Below are positions 1 through 8,579 of a stretch of DNA of 64,000 nt, one piece after another (within the stretch, counting starts at the first letter, position 1; the number at the start of each line of letters is the position of its first letter). Location of the stretch: positions 868,001 to 932,000 of the forward strand of contig NZ_CP080096.1 of assembly GCF_019428685.1 (NCBI RefSeq). Direction: 5' to 3'. The notes beneath the pieces are model-generated. The model was not told where the DNA came from, did no database searches, and was given only the letters and a program-made list of their open reading frames with translations. This stretch comes from Paraburkholderia edwinii. Lineage in GTDB: Bacteria; Pseudomonadota; Gammaproteobacteria; Burkholderiales; Burkholderiaceae. Position numbers and translations under genes: made by a program.

Positions 1-900
1 ACGCAGCAGGATCCTGTCGAGAAAAACGGCAACTGGCACTCGCGGTTCACTAAGGACGCGGCCTATATCAACCCGACCGAGCCCGCAACCGGTTACGTGC
101 GCAAGAATGGCCAGAGCATACCCGTGAAGCGCAACAGCACGTCAAGCCTGTTTGCGTTCGGTTCGCTTTGGGCATCTGCCGAAGATGTGAGCTTCTGGGA
201 CATCGCGCTTGCCGGCGACACCATTGTCAAGGAACAGGCCCACCGCGATCTGATTTACAAGCCCACCACCTTGCCGAACGGCACCGTCGTTCCCGCCGTG
301 GCGGGCTGGCAATTCACGGCTCACAAGGGCTTTATGGACATCAAGGGTAGCGTACCAGGATTTAGCGCTTACCTAAGCCGCTTTACGGATAAGGACGAAC
401 TGGTCTGCGTCACGGTGCTCGCTAACGAGCAGAACGTCGATCTGACGGAGCTTTCGCGCCGCATCGCAGCCGCCTATGACGTGACGCTCGGATCCGGCGT
501 CAACCCCAAAGCGCAGGAGACGTACGCGAGCGTGTTCGACGTCAATGAAACCACGGCGCGGCTCGAGCAGAACATCAAGGCCGCGGGTGGCAAGATATTC
601 GCATCGCTCGATCAACAGGCGAACGGATCTCAGGCGGGGCTCTCGCTGCGACCCACGCGCGTCATTATCTTCGGCAATCCCAAGGCAGGCACAAAGGTGA
701 TGCAGGGCAGCGTCGCCGCTGCCGCAGATCTTCCGTTGCGAATCGCAATCTGGAAAGACGATTTCAACGAGACATGGATCGGCTTTGAGAATCTGGACGC
801 ACTGGCGAAGCGCGACGGCGTCAAAGACACGGCGCTGATTGGACAGATGAAAGCGGCGGTAGAGGAGATTGTCCGAAAGTCTGCGAATGTGTACCAGTAA
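1..900 (+). CDS. serine hydrolase (beta-lactamase class C-like) C-terminal part fused to DUF302, 5'-truncated by window edge
   Basis: The reading frame is open from base 1, so this is the 3' end of a longer gene; 299 residues are visible. The first part looks like the C-terminal half of a class C beta-lactamase/esterase (penicillin-binding-protein-like) domain: a GFMDIKGSVPGFSAYLSR stretch corresponds to the region of the third active-site motif, followed by LVCVTVLANEQ and a helix ending in AAAY. The catalytic SxxK and YxN motifs would lie upstream of the window. Residues ~185-277 form a DUF302 domain (TARLEQNI...PTRVIIFGNPKAGT...LPLRIAIWKD). Substrate and location cannot be judged without the N-terminus. 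The hydrolase-DUF302 fusion is seen directly; the family names come from sequence recognition only. Confidence 0.75.
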   Translation, partial: TQQDPVEKNGNWHSRFTKDAAYINPTEPATGYVRKNGQSIPVKRNSTSSLFAFGSLWASAEDVSFWDIALAGDTIVKEQAHRDLIYKPTTLPNGTVVPAVAGWQFTAHKGFMDIKGSVPGFSAYLSRFTDKDELVCVTVLANEQNVDLTELSRRIAAAYDVTLGSGVNPKAQETYASVFDVNETTARLEQNIKAAGGKIFASLDQQANGSQAGLSLRPTRVIIFGNPKAGTKVMQGSVAAAADLPLRIAIWKDDFNETWIGFENLDALAKRDGVKDTALIGQMKAAVEEIVRKSANVYQ

Positions 901-1065
901 CCGCTGATGCAACCGTCGTATTCAGTATCGCGAACAAGTGGATGCAAACGCGAAAGGGACTTTATAAAAACAACGCGTTGTCCGAAAACCGCTGAATAAA
1001 TGACATGGGCGCGATGCGTGGCGCGGCTATGCTGACGACGGTGATAAGCATCATGCGAGAAAGCA

Positions 1066-1916
1066 ATGAAGAACTGGTCCAGACGATCCTTTGTCAAGGC
1101 TGCGTTAGCCTCGGGCCCGGCATTGGCTCTGCCGCGGCTCGCACTTGCAGAAGGTCGCACGCTGGCGGACATCCGGAAGCGCGGCACGTTGACGGTCGGC
1201 ACCGAAGCCGCGTTTGAACCGTTCGAATACGTGGAGAACGGACAGATCGTCGGGTATGGCCACGACGTGCTCGAGCTGATGGCGGCCAGGCTTGGCGTGA
1301 AGCTCGATCAGGTCAACCTGCCGTTTCAAGGTTTGCTGCCGGGCCTGATGTCGCGCAAGTTCGACTTTGTCGCGACCAGCGTCGGCATCACGCCGGAGCG
1401 TGCCCGAAGGTTTGCCTTTAGCGAGCCGGTTGGCGTGGTGCGCTGGGTGCTGATGGTCCGGGCCGACAATGGCGCGATCAAAAGTAATCGCGACATCGGC
1501 GCAAAATTATCGGCACCCAACTCGGTTCGTCTTCCCAACCCGTCGCCGACGAACTGGAGAAGCAACTCAAGGAAAAGGGCGGCGAGGGTTACGCGGCGAT
1601 CAAATTGTTTCAGGCATACCCGGACGTATCGATTGCGCTAGCAAACAAAACCATTGACGTGGCGCTTATGCCATCGAATGTCGCTGCCGTTCAGATGCGC
1701 AGGAAGCCGGACGAATTCCGCATCAGCGGCCAGATCGGGCAACCGTTATTGCTCTCGTGGGTGGCAAACCCCAACGACCTTGAAATCCGCAAGTTCATCA
1801 ACGACTCGCTCGACGAATTCAGGGCGAATGGCAAGCTGGCCGCCTTGCAGAAGAAATGGTTTGGCGGCCCCATTGACACACCGCTGACAAACTACCTGCC
1901 GGCCGGTGCGGTCTGA
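1066..1916 (+). pseudogene. amino-acid ABC transporter substrate-binding protein, frameshifted (-1 in an A-run)
   Basis: A periplasmic solute-binding protein of the polar amino-acid (SBP_bac_3) family. It starts with a Tat-like signal (RRSFVK at residues 6-11, then a hydrophobic stretch to ALA). The first frame reads well through VGTEAAFEPFEYVENGQIVGYGHDVLELMA and FVATSVGITPERARRFAFSEP, then turns to nonsense after GAK. Adding one A to the four-A run at 1503-1506 restores IIGTQLGSSSQPVADELEK..., which joins the second frame running from 1506 to the stop at 1916 (LFQAYPDVSIALANKTIDVALMPSN). The restored protein would be about 283 residues, normal for the family. It precedes two permease genes and is probably co-transcribed with them. 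Either a real inactivating deletion or a homopolymer sequencing error explains it. Confidence 0.75.
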
Positions 1917-1927
1917 CGTTCACCAGC

Positions 1928-2608
1928 ATGCTGGACTGGATTGCTAAAGGCAGCGCGGTCACACCGTTTTTCAATGGATTGATCGCGGGCGCTGCGCTCA
2001 CACTGGCCGCTTCTGCCTGTGCATTCGCTATCGGGCTCGTGGCCGGTATCGCGTTGCTGCTTGCACGCGTTTCGCGGTTCGCTGCGGCGCGCGTACTGGT
2101 CGTGCTGTGGGTGAGTCTGATTCGCGGCACACCGGCGCTGATTCATCTTTTGATCGCGTACTACATGGTGCCGGCGCTGCTCGATATGTCGATCTCGCCG
2201 GTCACCGCCGGCATTGCGGCGCTCGCGTGCAATACGAGTGCCTACATCGTGGAGATTCTACGCGGCGCGCTTGGCACCGTCTCGCGAGAGCAACGCCTGG
2301 CCGCATACGCGCTAGGCATGCGGACGATACAGGTCTGGCGGTACGTGCTGCTGCCGCAGATCACTTACCGGGCGATTCCGCCGCTAACGAGCGAGTTCAC
2401 GATTTTGCTCAAGGCGTCTTCGCTGATGTCGATTATCGCGGTGCCGGAACTGGCCACGGTCGCGCGCAACGCCACGCTGCAGACCGATTTACCGTTGCAG
2501 GTCTTCGCCATTACCGCGGCGGTCTATTTCGTCATGCTCTTCTGCATTTCGGCCGCTTGCCGGCTGTGCGAATGGCGTGTCATGAAACTGCTACCCGATG
2601 GCCGTTGA
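1928..2608 (+). CDS. amino-acid ABC transporter permease (HisM/GlnP family) 1
   Basis: A 226-residue inner-membrane permease of the polar amino-acid importer family. Several hydrophobic segments are visible (about 18-46, 55-85, 92-112, 150-172, 190-212). The cytoplasmic EAA-type loop that contacts the ATPase lies at about residues 121-144 (EQRLAAYALGMRTIQVWRYV, then LLPQ). It begins 11 bases after the binding-protein stop and overlaps the next permease by 11 bases, so the three genes form one operon. Two different permeases imply a heterodimeric channel. No ATP-binding subunit is encoded next to them in this window. Confidence 0.88.
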   Translation: MLDWIAKGSAVTPFFNGLIAGAALTLAASACAFAIGLVAGIALLLARVSRFAAARVLVVLWVSLIRGTPALIHLLIAYYMVPALLDMSISPVTAGIAALACNTSAYIVEILRGALGTVSREQRLAAYALGMRTIQVWRYVLLPQITYRAIPPLTSEFTILLKASSLMSIIAVPELATVARNATLQTDLPLQVFAITAAVYFVMLFCISAACRLCEWRVMKLLPDGR

Positions 2609-3260
2609 TTTCTCGATCATCCGCCAAGCGATTCCGGTGCTGGCCGACGGATTGCGCGTTACCGCGATGGTCAGTGCCGCTGGAATTCCGCTCGGCATCG
2701 CGGCGGGGGCGATCGCCGCCTATGCAGCGCAATTTAGTACCTGGCTTAGGCCGGCTGCGCTCGGTTACGTGGAACTTGTCCGCAACATTCCATACCTGAT
2801 CGCCGTGTACCTGTCTTTCTTCGGCTTGCCGAAACTCGGCGTGAGCGCATCGGCGACGATCATCGCGATCGCATGCACAGCGATCTATACCGGCGGCTAT
2901 TTCTGCGAGATCCTGCGTGCCGCGCTGCGCAGCGTGCCGCGCGGACAAACGCATGCGGCGTTCTCGCTCGGCATGACCTTCTGGCAGACGCAGCGTTACG
3001 TCATCGCACCGCAACTCATTGGCTTTCTCGCCCCGCCGACGACAAGCCTCGTCATGACGATGTTCAAGGACTCGGCCATTTTTTCGGTGATGAGCCTGCC
3101 GGAAATGACATATCAAAGCAATCTGCTTACGGCGAATACGTTTGCCTATGTCGAAGTGCTAGGCACGACCGCACTGTTCTATTGGGTGTGCAGTGTTCTG
3201 ATTGCCGGCCTTGGACGTTACGTCGAAGCGGCAATCGGACGTCGCACGCATCGCGTTTGA
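2598..3260 (+). CDS. amino-acid ABC transporter permease (HisM/GlnP family) 2
   Basis: The second permease, 220 residues, begins inside the end of the first and is probably translationally coupled to it. Its EAA loop is at about residues 115-140 (RGQTHAAFSLGMTFWQTQRY, then VIAPQ). The N-terminal segment IPLGIAAGAIAAYAAQF and the VRNIPYLIAVYLSFFGLP stretch are typical of GlnP/HisQ-type proteins. It is the last gene on this strand before a convergent holin-like gene 21 bases away, so an ATPase must be supplied from elsewhere (shared or distant) or the importer is non-functional. The substrate cannot be assigned. Confidence 0.87.
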   Translation: MAVDFSIIRQAIPVLADGLRVTAMVSAAGIPLGIAAGAIAAYAAQFSTWLRPAALGYVELVRNIPYLIAVYLSFFGLPKLGVSASATIIAIACTAIYTGGYFCEILRAALRSVPRGQTHAAFSLGMTFWQTQRYVIAPQLIGFLAPPTTSLVMTMFKDSAIFSVMSLPEMTYQSNLLTANTFAYVEVLGTTALFYWVCSVLIAGLGRYVEAAIGRRTHRV

Positions 3261-3281
3261 CGTCCGATCTTTCTCAAGCTC

Positions 3282-3974
3282 TTATTCGCCGAAGATCGGG
3301 CCTTGGCCACCGGGCAAAAACGCCGGAAACATGTCGGCATGCGGTGCGCTAGCAGCGGCTTGCGGCCGGAATGTCGGTGCCGGCGGCGGCGCAGGTTCTC
3401 GCAGCGTGACCGCGCTATCCGCCGTGATCGGTACACTGGGCATGGCGAGCAGTTCCGTCTTTCTCATCGAACCCGCCGACGTGCCGAAGTAATAGCCGAT
3501 GATGCTGATCCACGCCGTACCGAGTGCGCCGATCACGACATTCACCAGATTGCTGTTTTCGGGCGGCAACTCCTTTAACGTCATCAGCAGCAGAACGCCG
3601 AAGAAGCCGCCGGTTACCGACATCGCAAGCGCTTTGGGCACCCAGTCCTTGTTGGCAATACCCATCGCACGCGCATTGGCGCGATCGCGTGCCTGGATGC
3701 GCGCCATATTGGTCTGATAAGCGAAATGCGCCTGCGTGACCACCAGCTGCTGCAACTGCGCCGCGTTAGCGCCTTCGGCTTGCCTGAGCTTGTCGAGTGC
3801 CGTGGGGTCGTTTAGCGCGGTTTCGACTGCTTGCGGATCGTTGGGTGTACCGAGCGCGTGGGAAATAAGCGCGGCGGCGGTCGTCACACCGAGCCCGATC
3901 GGGCCGCCGATCAGTTCGGCGAGCAAAGGAGTCGCACTGCCAATGCTCGACGCTACTTTTGACCAGTCCATCAT
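3282..3974 (-). CDS. putative holin-like membrane protein
   Basis: A 230-residue protein with three hydrophobic stretches (about 18-41, 113-133, 142-166), a polar helical middle (about 47-110), and a proline/alanine-rich tail. The last membrane segment ends in GYYFGTSAGSMRKTELL, a pattern I associate with phage-type holins and related small membrane proteins. The start at 3974 is chosen because its ATG overlaps the stop of the upstream endolysin gene by four bases (ATGA). The holin call therefore rests largely on this pairing with a muramidase gene. It could let the enzyme cross the inner membrane, either as a phage remnant or as part of a lysis-type secretion route. The frame stays open upstream through the endolysin gene, but that is a shadow. 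Confidence 0.62.
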   Translation of the reverse strand: MMDWSKVASSIGSATPLLAELIGGPIGLGVTTAAALISHALGTPNDPQAVETALNDPTALDKLRQAEGANAAQLQQLVVTQAHFAYQTNMARIQARDRANARAMGIANKDWVPKALAMSVTGGFFGVLLLMTLKELPPENSNLVNVVIGALGTAWISIIGYYFGTSAGSMRKTELLAMPSVPITADSAVTLREPAPPPAPTFRPQAAASAPHADMFPAFLPGGQGPIFGE

Positions 3975-4453
3975 GCTGCTCCGAGAAGAAGGTTGGTTGC
4001 CATGCGGTCCGTCCATCCACGGCTGAAAGTGGGCCATGTATGCAGGTTTCGCAGATAGCGAAGCCGATAGGCCACGAATCGCAGGATAAATTTCATCGGG
4101 TCCGCGCTTTTGACGGCGGCCATCGTGTCTGGGCCGAACTTGCCGTCTTCGTGAGCGCCGGACGCCTTCTGCATCCACAACACCACGAGACCGCCGTTGT
4201 AGTTCGCATCGAATATCTGGAAGGCGACACGCGGATCGAGTTCGTCCAGATGGAGCGGGTCCCAGTATTTTTGCTTGGCGATCTGCATCGCGGTTTCGAG
4301 CGGCAAGTCCTTCATCGCGCCGGCATAGCCGAAGTTGCGCGCCACGCGTGCCGTTACGCCCCACATCGTTTCGCCGCCAGGGTCCGCGGGATGGAACGAA
4401 TAGCCGCCTTCGTTTCCGATCAGGGCCTTGAACGCATCGTCGAAACTGTTCAT
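3971..4453 (-). CDS. endolysin / N-acetylmuramidase of glycoside hydrolase family 108 (ZliS/TtsA-like)
   Basis: A 160-residue peptidoglycan hydrolase. The N-terminal domain carries the family's catalytic glutamate in NEGGYSFHPADPGGETMWGV (Glu15). A C-terminal peptidoglycan-binding_3-type part follows (DGKFGPDTMAAVKS... RLRYLRNL). No signal peptide is visible, so release would depend on the adjacent holin-like protein. A GGAG sits seven bases before the ATG. It is the first gene of a two-gene unit (endolysin then holin) with no structural phage genes around it. Proteins of this family work both in phage lysis and in holin/muramidase-dependent toxin secretion (TtsA of Salmonella Typhi); which applies here is unknown. 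Confidence 0.85.
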   Translation of the reverse strand: MNSFDDAFKALIGNEGGYSFHPADPGGETMWGVTARVARNFGYAGAMKDLPLETAMQIAKQKYWDPLHLDELDPRVAFQIFDANYNGGLVVLWMQKASGAHEDGKFGPDTMAAVKSADPMKFILRFVAYRLRYLRNLHTWPTFSRGWTDRMATNLLLGAA

Positions 4454-4758
4454 TTAGCGTCTCCTTGCTCGAGATGTTGCTCGACAGACGACTCTTGATA
4501 GCTCCATTTACGCATTGACCGTGCCATCGGCCGCTGGCCTTTGCCGGTGGTCGTGCGCGCGTGTCGCACCGGTACAGGGAGCTGAAAAGTGTTGCTCGGT
4601 AGCCGACACTTTTGGACGAAGCGTTCGACAACGGAAGACAGCGGCGCCCACCGGAAATTTGAGCCATAAGAGCATGCGATCGACTCGCTACAGCATCGAC
4701 GTCGTTTCAAGTGCAATTTAAATTCGATCCGCGAAGCATTCGACGGAGCGTATTCAAC
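4454..4758. other. intergenic region between divergent endolysin and DMT-exporter genes
   Basis: About 305 bases holding the promoters for the leftward lysis cassette and the rightward exporter gene. The one clear structure is a perfect inverted repeat at 4585-4613. Short frames cross the region, but none has both a convincing start signal and a recognisable product. Confidence 0.5.
4585..4613. repeat. perfect 8-bp inverted repeat (AAAAGTGT ... ACACTTTT)
   Basis: The arms AAAAGTGT (4585-4592) and ACACTTTT (4606-4613) are exact complements around a 13-base spacer. It lies between two divergent genes, so it may be an operator for one or both. The A- and T-tracts at the ends would also suit a weak bidirectional terminator or leader hairpin. 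Confidence 0.5.
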
Positions 4759-5688
4759 ATGTTTTCAACACTTGCCCCCTGGTTCTTTGTGCTGATCTGG
4801 TCGACGGGTCTCGTTGCCGCGCGAGCGGTCGTGCCGCACGCGTCGACGGAACTGTTTCTGCTCGTGCGCCTGTTGCTCAGTGCGGGCCTGCTCGGCGTGC
4901 TCGCGTTCGCCGCACGCGAAAGCTGGCCGCGCGGACGGCAGCTTGCGATGCATCTGCTGGCCGGTGCGCTGTTGCACGGCGTCTATCTGAGCGCCGCCTA
5001 TTGGACCGTTGCGCACGGTATGCCGGCAGGCGTGATGTCGCTGATTGGCAGCATGCAGCCGATCGTGACGGTGGTGGCCATGTTCCTGATATACGGAGAG
5101 CGTCCGTCGATGCGGACGGTAGCGGGGCTCGGTATCGCAATCGCAGGCGTCGTTTGCGTGCTCGCACCGGCATTGGGCGCTACTACGGGAGGCGAACATT
5201 TCGGTGTATGGGCCATCGTCGTTGCGGTCATCGCGGTGACGGGCATGACGGCCGGCACGATGATCCAGCGCGGACGACTCGCGGGGGACGGCGTGCGTGT
5301 CTCAGCGAGCGTGCAGAACGCCGGCGGCGCGCTCGTCGCGCTTGCGGGCATGCTGGTCGGCGGCGGGTACCAGTGGGACCACTCGCCGACGCTGTGGATC
5401 GGCTTGATCTGGTCGGTGGTGGGATTGTCGGTCGGCGCCGTGCTGCTGCTCGTCTGGATGGTGCGCATTCATGGTGCAACGAAGATGAGTACGCTGCTGC
5501 TCGCGGTACCGGCGCTCGCGGCCGGCGAAGCGTGGATTCTGTTCGGTGAAAAGCTGGGCGCGATCCAGATGCTGGGCTTCGTGCTGGCATTAGCGGGCGT
5601 CGTCCTCGCCCGTCGGGTTGCCACGCCTTCTCCGCCAAAAAAGGAGCAGCCGGTTGCGCAACGCGAGTTCATGGAGAACATGAAATAA
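4759..5688 (+). CDS. EamA/DMT-family drug-metabolite transporter
   Basis: A 309-residue inner-membrane protein with about ten hydrophobic segments and the internal duplication of EamA transporters: the first half begins FVLIWSTGLVAARAVVPHASTELF, and the second half ends ILFGEKLGAIQMLGFVLALAGVVLARR. The family exports small metabolites such as amino acids; the substrate cannot be read from sequence. The ATG at 4759 is preferred over the GTG at 4711 because GGAG lies about ten bases before it and the family N-terminus (MFSTLAPWFFVLIWS) begins there. The cytoplasmic tail is short and charged. A Rho-independent terminator follows at 5832. Confidence 0.85.
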   Translation: MFSTLAPWFFVLIWSTGLVAARAVVPHASTELFLLVRLLLSAGLLGVLAFAARESWPRGRQLAMHLLAGALLHGVYLSAAYWTVAHGMPAGVMSLIGSMQPIVTVVAMFLIYGERPSMRTVAGLGIAIAGVVCVLAPALGATTGGEHFGVWAIVVAVIAVTGMTAGTMIQRGRLAGDGVRVSASVQNAGGALVALAGMLVGGGYQWDHSPTLWIGLIWSVVGLSVGAVLLLVWMVRIHGATKMSTLLLAVPALAAGEAWILFGEKLGAIQMLGFVLALAGVVLARRVATPSPPKKEQPVAQREFMENMK

Positions 5689-5831
5689 CGCTTGTCCTGC
5701 AAACGGTTTGAGTAATTGCATGACATGCGTATTAACGCTTTATTCCTTATGGATAGCGTGATCGTATTCGATCAAAGCTTCAGTTCACAATCCGTGACTT
5801 TCACCTGAAAGCATCTCGACTATTCTGTCTC

Positions 5832-5856
5832 GCCCACCTTCGCGTGGGCTTTCTTT
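5832..5856 (+). terminator. Rho-independent terminator
   Basis: A GCCCAC / GTGGGC stem with a six-base loop (5832-5849) runs straight into TTTCTTT. It lies about 145 bases after the DMT gene stop and about 120 bases before acetoacetate decarboxylase, separating the two. Confidence 0.7.
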
Positions 5857-5978
5857 GCATGCGAACCGGGGTTCCATTCTTTCGAATTTCGCAGTGAAGT
5901 TTCTATTTAGGATCACACAGTGACAGGATGCCGCGTGGCAGCCGTCTCTGCGGTTTTTTGCGATTCAAAGGGCAGACC

Positions 5979-6788
5979 ATGAAGATCGTTGATGTCAAAA
6001 AGCGCGCGCATTCCATTCCTTTAACAAGCCCGACCTATTCGAAGGGCCCTTATCGGTTCATCGATCGCGAGTTTTTGATTGTGACTTATCGTACCGACCC
6101 GAAAAAATTGCGCGAGCTCGTGCCCGAGCCGCTCGAGGTCGATATGGACAATCCGCTCGTCAAATATGAATTTATCCGCATGCCCGATTCGGCAGGTTTC
6201 GGCGACTACACCGAATCCGGCCAGGTGATTCCTGTCACCTTCGAGGGACGACGCGGCGCCTACGTTCACTCGATGTATCTCGACGATCATGCGCCGACTG
6301 CGGGCGGCCGGGAGATCTGGGGCTTCCCGAAGAAGATGGGTCATCCTTCGTTGACGGTGGACAGCGACACGATCGTTGGCGAACTGCGCTACGGCAAAAT
6401 GCTGGTGGCCACAGCAACGATGGGCTACAAGTTCGAAGCGCTCGATACCTCCGCTGCTAAAGCGACGCTCGAAGCGCCGGGCTTTCTGCTGAAGATCATG
6501 CCGCATGTGGACGGCAGCCTGCGCATTCTCGAACTCGTCGAATACCGCTGCGAGGACGTGCAGATCAAAGGGGCATGGAGCGGGCCGGTCGGTCTGGAGT
6601 TGTTCTCGCATGCGCTCGCACCGGTCAAGGACTTGCCGGTGCTCGATATCGTCTCGGGCACGCATATCATCGCGGACCTTACCTTGGGTTTCGGCCGCGT
6701 CGTGCACGACTATCTTGCGGATTCGACGCCGCGCGCGGTGGCGCGCGCGACGCGCAAAGGCGAGGAAGAAGAGCCGGCTCTCGCTTAA
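5979..6788 (+). CDS. adc: acetoacetate decarboxylase
   Basis: A 269-residue cytoplasmic enzyme that decarboxylates acetoacetate to acetone and CO2 through a Schiff base. The catalytic lysine pair is seen in [13 protein letters not shown] near residue 115, the expected place. The surrounding family pattern ([27 protein letters not shown] at the N-terminus, [22 protein letters not shown]) is intact and the length is normal. The ATG at 5979 is chosen over an upstream start because AAAGGG precedes it and the conserved N-terminus begins there. It stands alone: no CoA-transferase or 3-hydroxybutyrate dehydrogenase gene is adjacent. A strong terminator follows the stop. Confidence 0.93.
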   Translation: MKIVDVKKRAHSIPLTSPTYSKGPYRFIDREFLIVTYRTDPKKLRELVPEPLEVDMDNPLVKYEFIRMPDSAGFGDYTESGQVIPVTFEGRRGAYVHSMYLDDHAPTAGGREIWGFPKKMGHPSLTVDSDTIVGELRYGKMLVATATMGYKFEALDTSAAKATLEAPGFLLKIMPHVDGSLRILELVEYRCEDVQIKGAWSGPVGLELFSHALAPVKDLPVLDIVSGTHIIADLTLGFGRVVHDYLADSTPRAVARATRKGEEEEPALA

Positions 6789-6790
6789 GC

Positions 6791-6816
6791 AGCAGGCGCC
6801 GTCGCGCCTGCTTTAC
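6791..6816. terminator. hairpin terminator between convergent genes
   Basis: A perfect 9-bp stem (AGCAGGCGC / GCGCCTGCT) with a four-base loop, followed on the + strand by TTTA. It sits between the stops of adc (+) and the AhpD-like gene (-) and could serve both. Confidence 0.7.
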
Positions 6817-6829
6817 CTGGCAGGCGCGG

Positions 6830-7366
6830 TCATTCGACGGCGGGAAAATCGATCACGGTGTCGTTGATCCGGTTTGCCAGATTGGTGAACGTAATGACGG
6901 CAACCGCGAGTGCGACTTCGATCAGCTGGCGTTCCGTGTAGCCCGCATCTCGCACGCGGCTAACCTCGGCCGCGTCGACCGTGCCGCTTGTCTTGATCAG
7001 GATGCGCACGAAACGCACTAACGCGTCGCGTTTGGCATCGCCGGTCGCTTCGCCCGCACGGATTTTACGCATCGTGTCCGGCGAGAGGCCGGCCATCTTG
7101 CCGACCACGGTGTGACCCGCAACACAGTAATCGCATCCGCCCAGTTCGCTGACGATCAGCTTGACCGTTTCCTGATCGGCACGCGGCAGACTGCCCTTCG
7201 ACAGTACCTTGTCTGCGCTCAGAATCGCAGCGAGCGCTGCGGGCGCGTGCGTGCCGATCATGGCAAAAGAGTTGGGGACGCGGCCGACAGACTTCTTGAT
7301 GGCGGCGAATACTTCAGCCGTTTCGCCGGTAGCGGCGTCGGGCTGGATCGAGGAAAGGCGTGGCAT
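6830..7366 (-). CDS. carboxymuconolactone decarboxylase / AhpD-like peroxidase-related protein
   Basis: A 178-residue all-helical protein of the CMD/AhpD superfamily. The redox motif E-x3-C-x2-C-x3-H is complete (ELGGCDYCVAGH, around residues 74-85), so an alkylhydroperoxidase-type thiol activity is expected instead of lactone decarboxylation. It starts at 7366 behind an AAAGGAATTC ribosome-binding region. The gene stands alone and converges on adc; it diverges from the lipoprotein gene at 7652, with about 285 bases of promoter-bearing DNA between. Its reductant and role are not shown by the context. Confidence 0.85.
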   Translation of the reverse strand: MPRLSSIQPDAATGETAEVFAAIKKSVGRVPNSFAMIGTHAPAALAAILSADKVLSKGSLPRADQETVKLIVSELGGCDYCVAGHTVVGKMAGLSPDTMRKIRAGEATGDAKRDALVRFVRILIKTSGTVDAAEVSRVRDAGYTERQLIEVALAVAVITFTNLANRINDTVIDFPAVE

Positions 7367-7651
7367 GGTGAATTCCTTTATGCGATGACCGTCGGTGACG
7401 GCATGACTGGAATTTAGTGAGCCGAAGCCGGGAAGTTAATGTCCGTCATTGTCGATTTCATGCTCCGGCGGCTCACTCCTGTCCGACCTTCCGTGGACGT
7501 ACCGAAATTGCAGGATGCGTGAAGTTAGGAGGCCCGCTCAACTTCTCCTCATTTCTGCCGTAATCACGGGTTTAGCGATCGTATTGCCAACGCCTTGAAC
7601 CCCAGTCTGGCGGCGTGGCAATCAAAATAACCACAATGAGGAGAATGAATC

Positions 7652-8296
7652 ATGCTGTTGCGTCGAATTGCTATCTATGGCCTTGCCATGTCGTTCCTGG
7701 CCGGTTGCGCGGCGGGCCGCGGAGTCATCGATGTCTCGGCGCCTCAAGGCACCAACCCTGCGACAGGAAAGTATGTGCGCATCGACGCCGTCCAGGACAA
7801 ACGCACGTTTACCGTCGCGCCGCCTAGCGCCGACATGGCGTCGCTCGATCCTCACGAAGACGGCAGCGACGCGTCAAAGGCTCGCGCAATCGGCCGCAAA
7901 CGAAACGGGTACGGCAAGGCACTCGGCGATGTGGTGCTGCCTGAAGGCAAGACCGTATCCGGTCTGATCGAAAGCGCCCTCGCTACCGGCTTTCAGGAAG
8001 CGGGCTACGTGGTCGTGAAGCAAGGCGATCCTAACTTTTCCGCCGCCGCTCCGGTATCCGCGGAAGTGATCGATTTCTGGGCATGGTTCCAGCCCGGCTT
8101 CTGGGCCGTGACGACCAACCAGAAATCGGAAGTGCAACTGTCCGGCGATGTCGGCGCGCTGCATGGCGAGAAGACCGTCAAAACCCGCGTGAGCGAATCG
8201 AAACAGGTCGTGACGTCCAGCGACTGGCGCGAGATCGTGGAAAAAGGCCTCGCAGCAATTACGCTGCAGACAAAGGACCTCGTAAGCGGGAAGTAG
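7652..8296 (+). CDS. outer-membrane lipoprotein, unknown function
   Basis: A 214-residue protein with a lipoprotein signal: MLLRRIAIYGLAMSFLAGC, lipobox LAGC with acylated Cys19. The mature part begins AAGRGVIDVSAPQGTN and alternates charged and small residues with no membrane segment. Its start PATGKYVRIDAVQDKRTF recalls YajG-like lipoproteins, but I do not assign it to a family with certainty. GAGGAG lies about ten bases before the ATG. The downstream gap to 8579 contains 9-bp inverted arms CGGCGCCGG (8331-8339) and CCGGCGCCG (8365-8373), with no T-tract. Confidence 0.8.
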   Translation: MLLRRIAIYGLAMSFLAGCAAGRGVIDVSAPQGTNPATGKYVRIDAVQDKRTFTVAPPSADMASLDPHEDGSDASKARAIGRKRNGYGKALGDVVLPEGKTVSGLIESALATGFQEAGYVVVKQGDPNFSAAAPVSAEVIDFWAWFQPGFWAVTTNQKSEVQLSGDVGALHGEKTVKTRVSESKQVVTSSDWREIVEKGLAAITLQTKDLVSGK

Positions 8297-8579
8297 CGCC
8301 CCGCCGATCACGAACGCTATACGAAGCGTACGGCGCCGGTGAGACCTTGCGAATCCCGCGGGTGCCGGCGCCGCTCACGAAAACATTGCCGCCCACATAT
8401 ATATCATGCTGTGATACTGTGGTGTCTGCGGCCAGGTTATTGCGCTCCCCGACCGACTCGCGCGTGACACGGGGAAATTGCTGATCGCAAGGATCGGCGT
8501 CTGTCCGCACACTTAGTACTGCGCTGAATTGTTTTTGCTGCTTCGCACACAGCATTCAACAATCAACCATGGGACGGAC

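Noticed and set aside
3282..4453. Possible prophage
   Set aside because: Only the two lysis-type genes are present; no integrase, capsid, tail, terminase or attachment-site repeat was seen around them.
4450..4716. 88-codon leftward frame upstream of the endolysin gene
   Set aside because: No ribosome-binding site or domain; it crosses the intergenic inverted repeat and overlaps the endolysin start.
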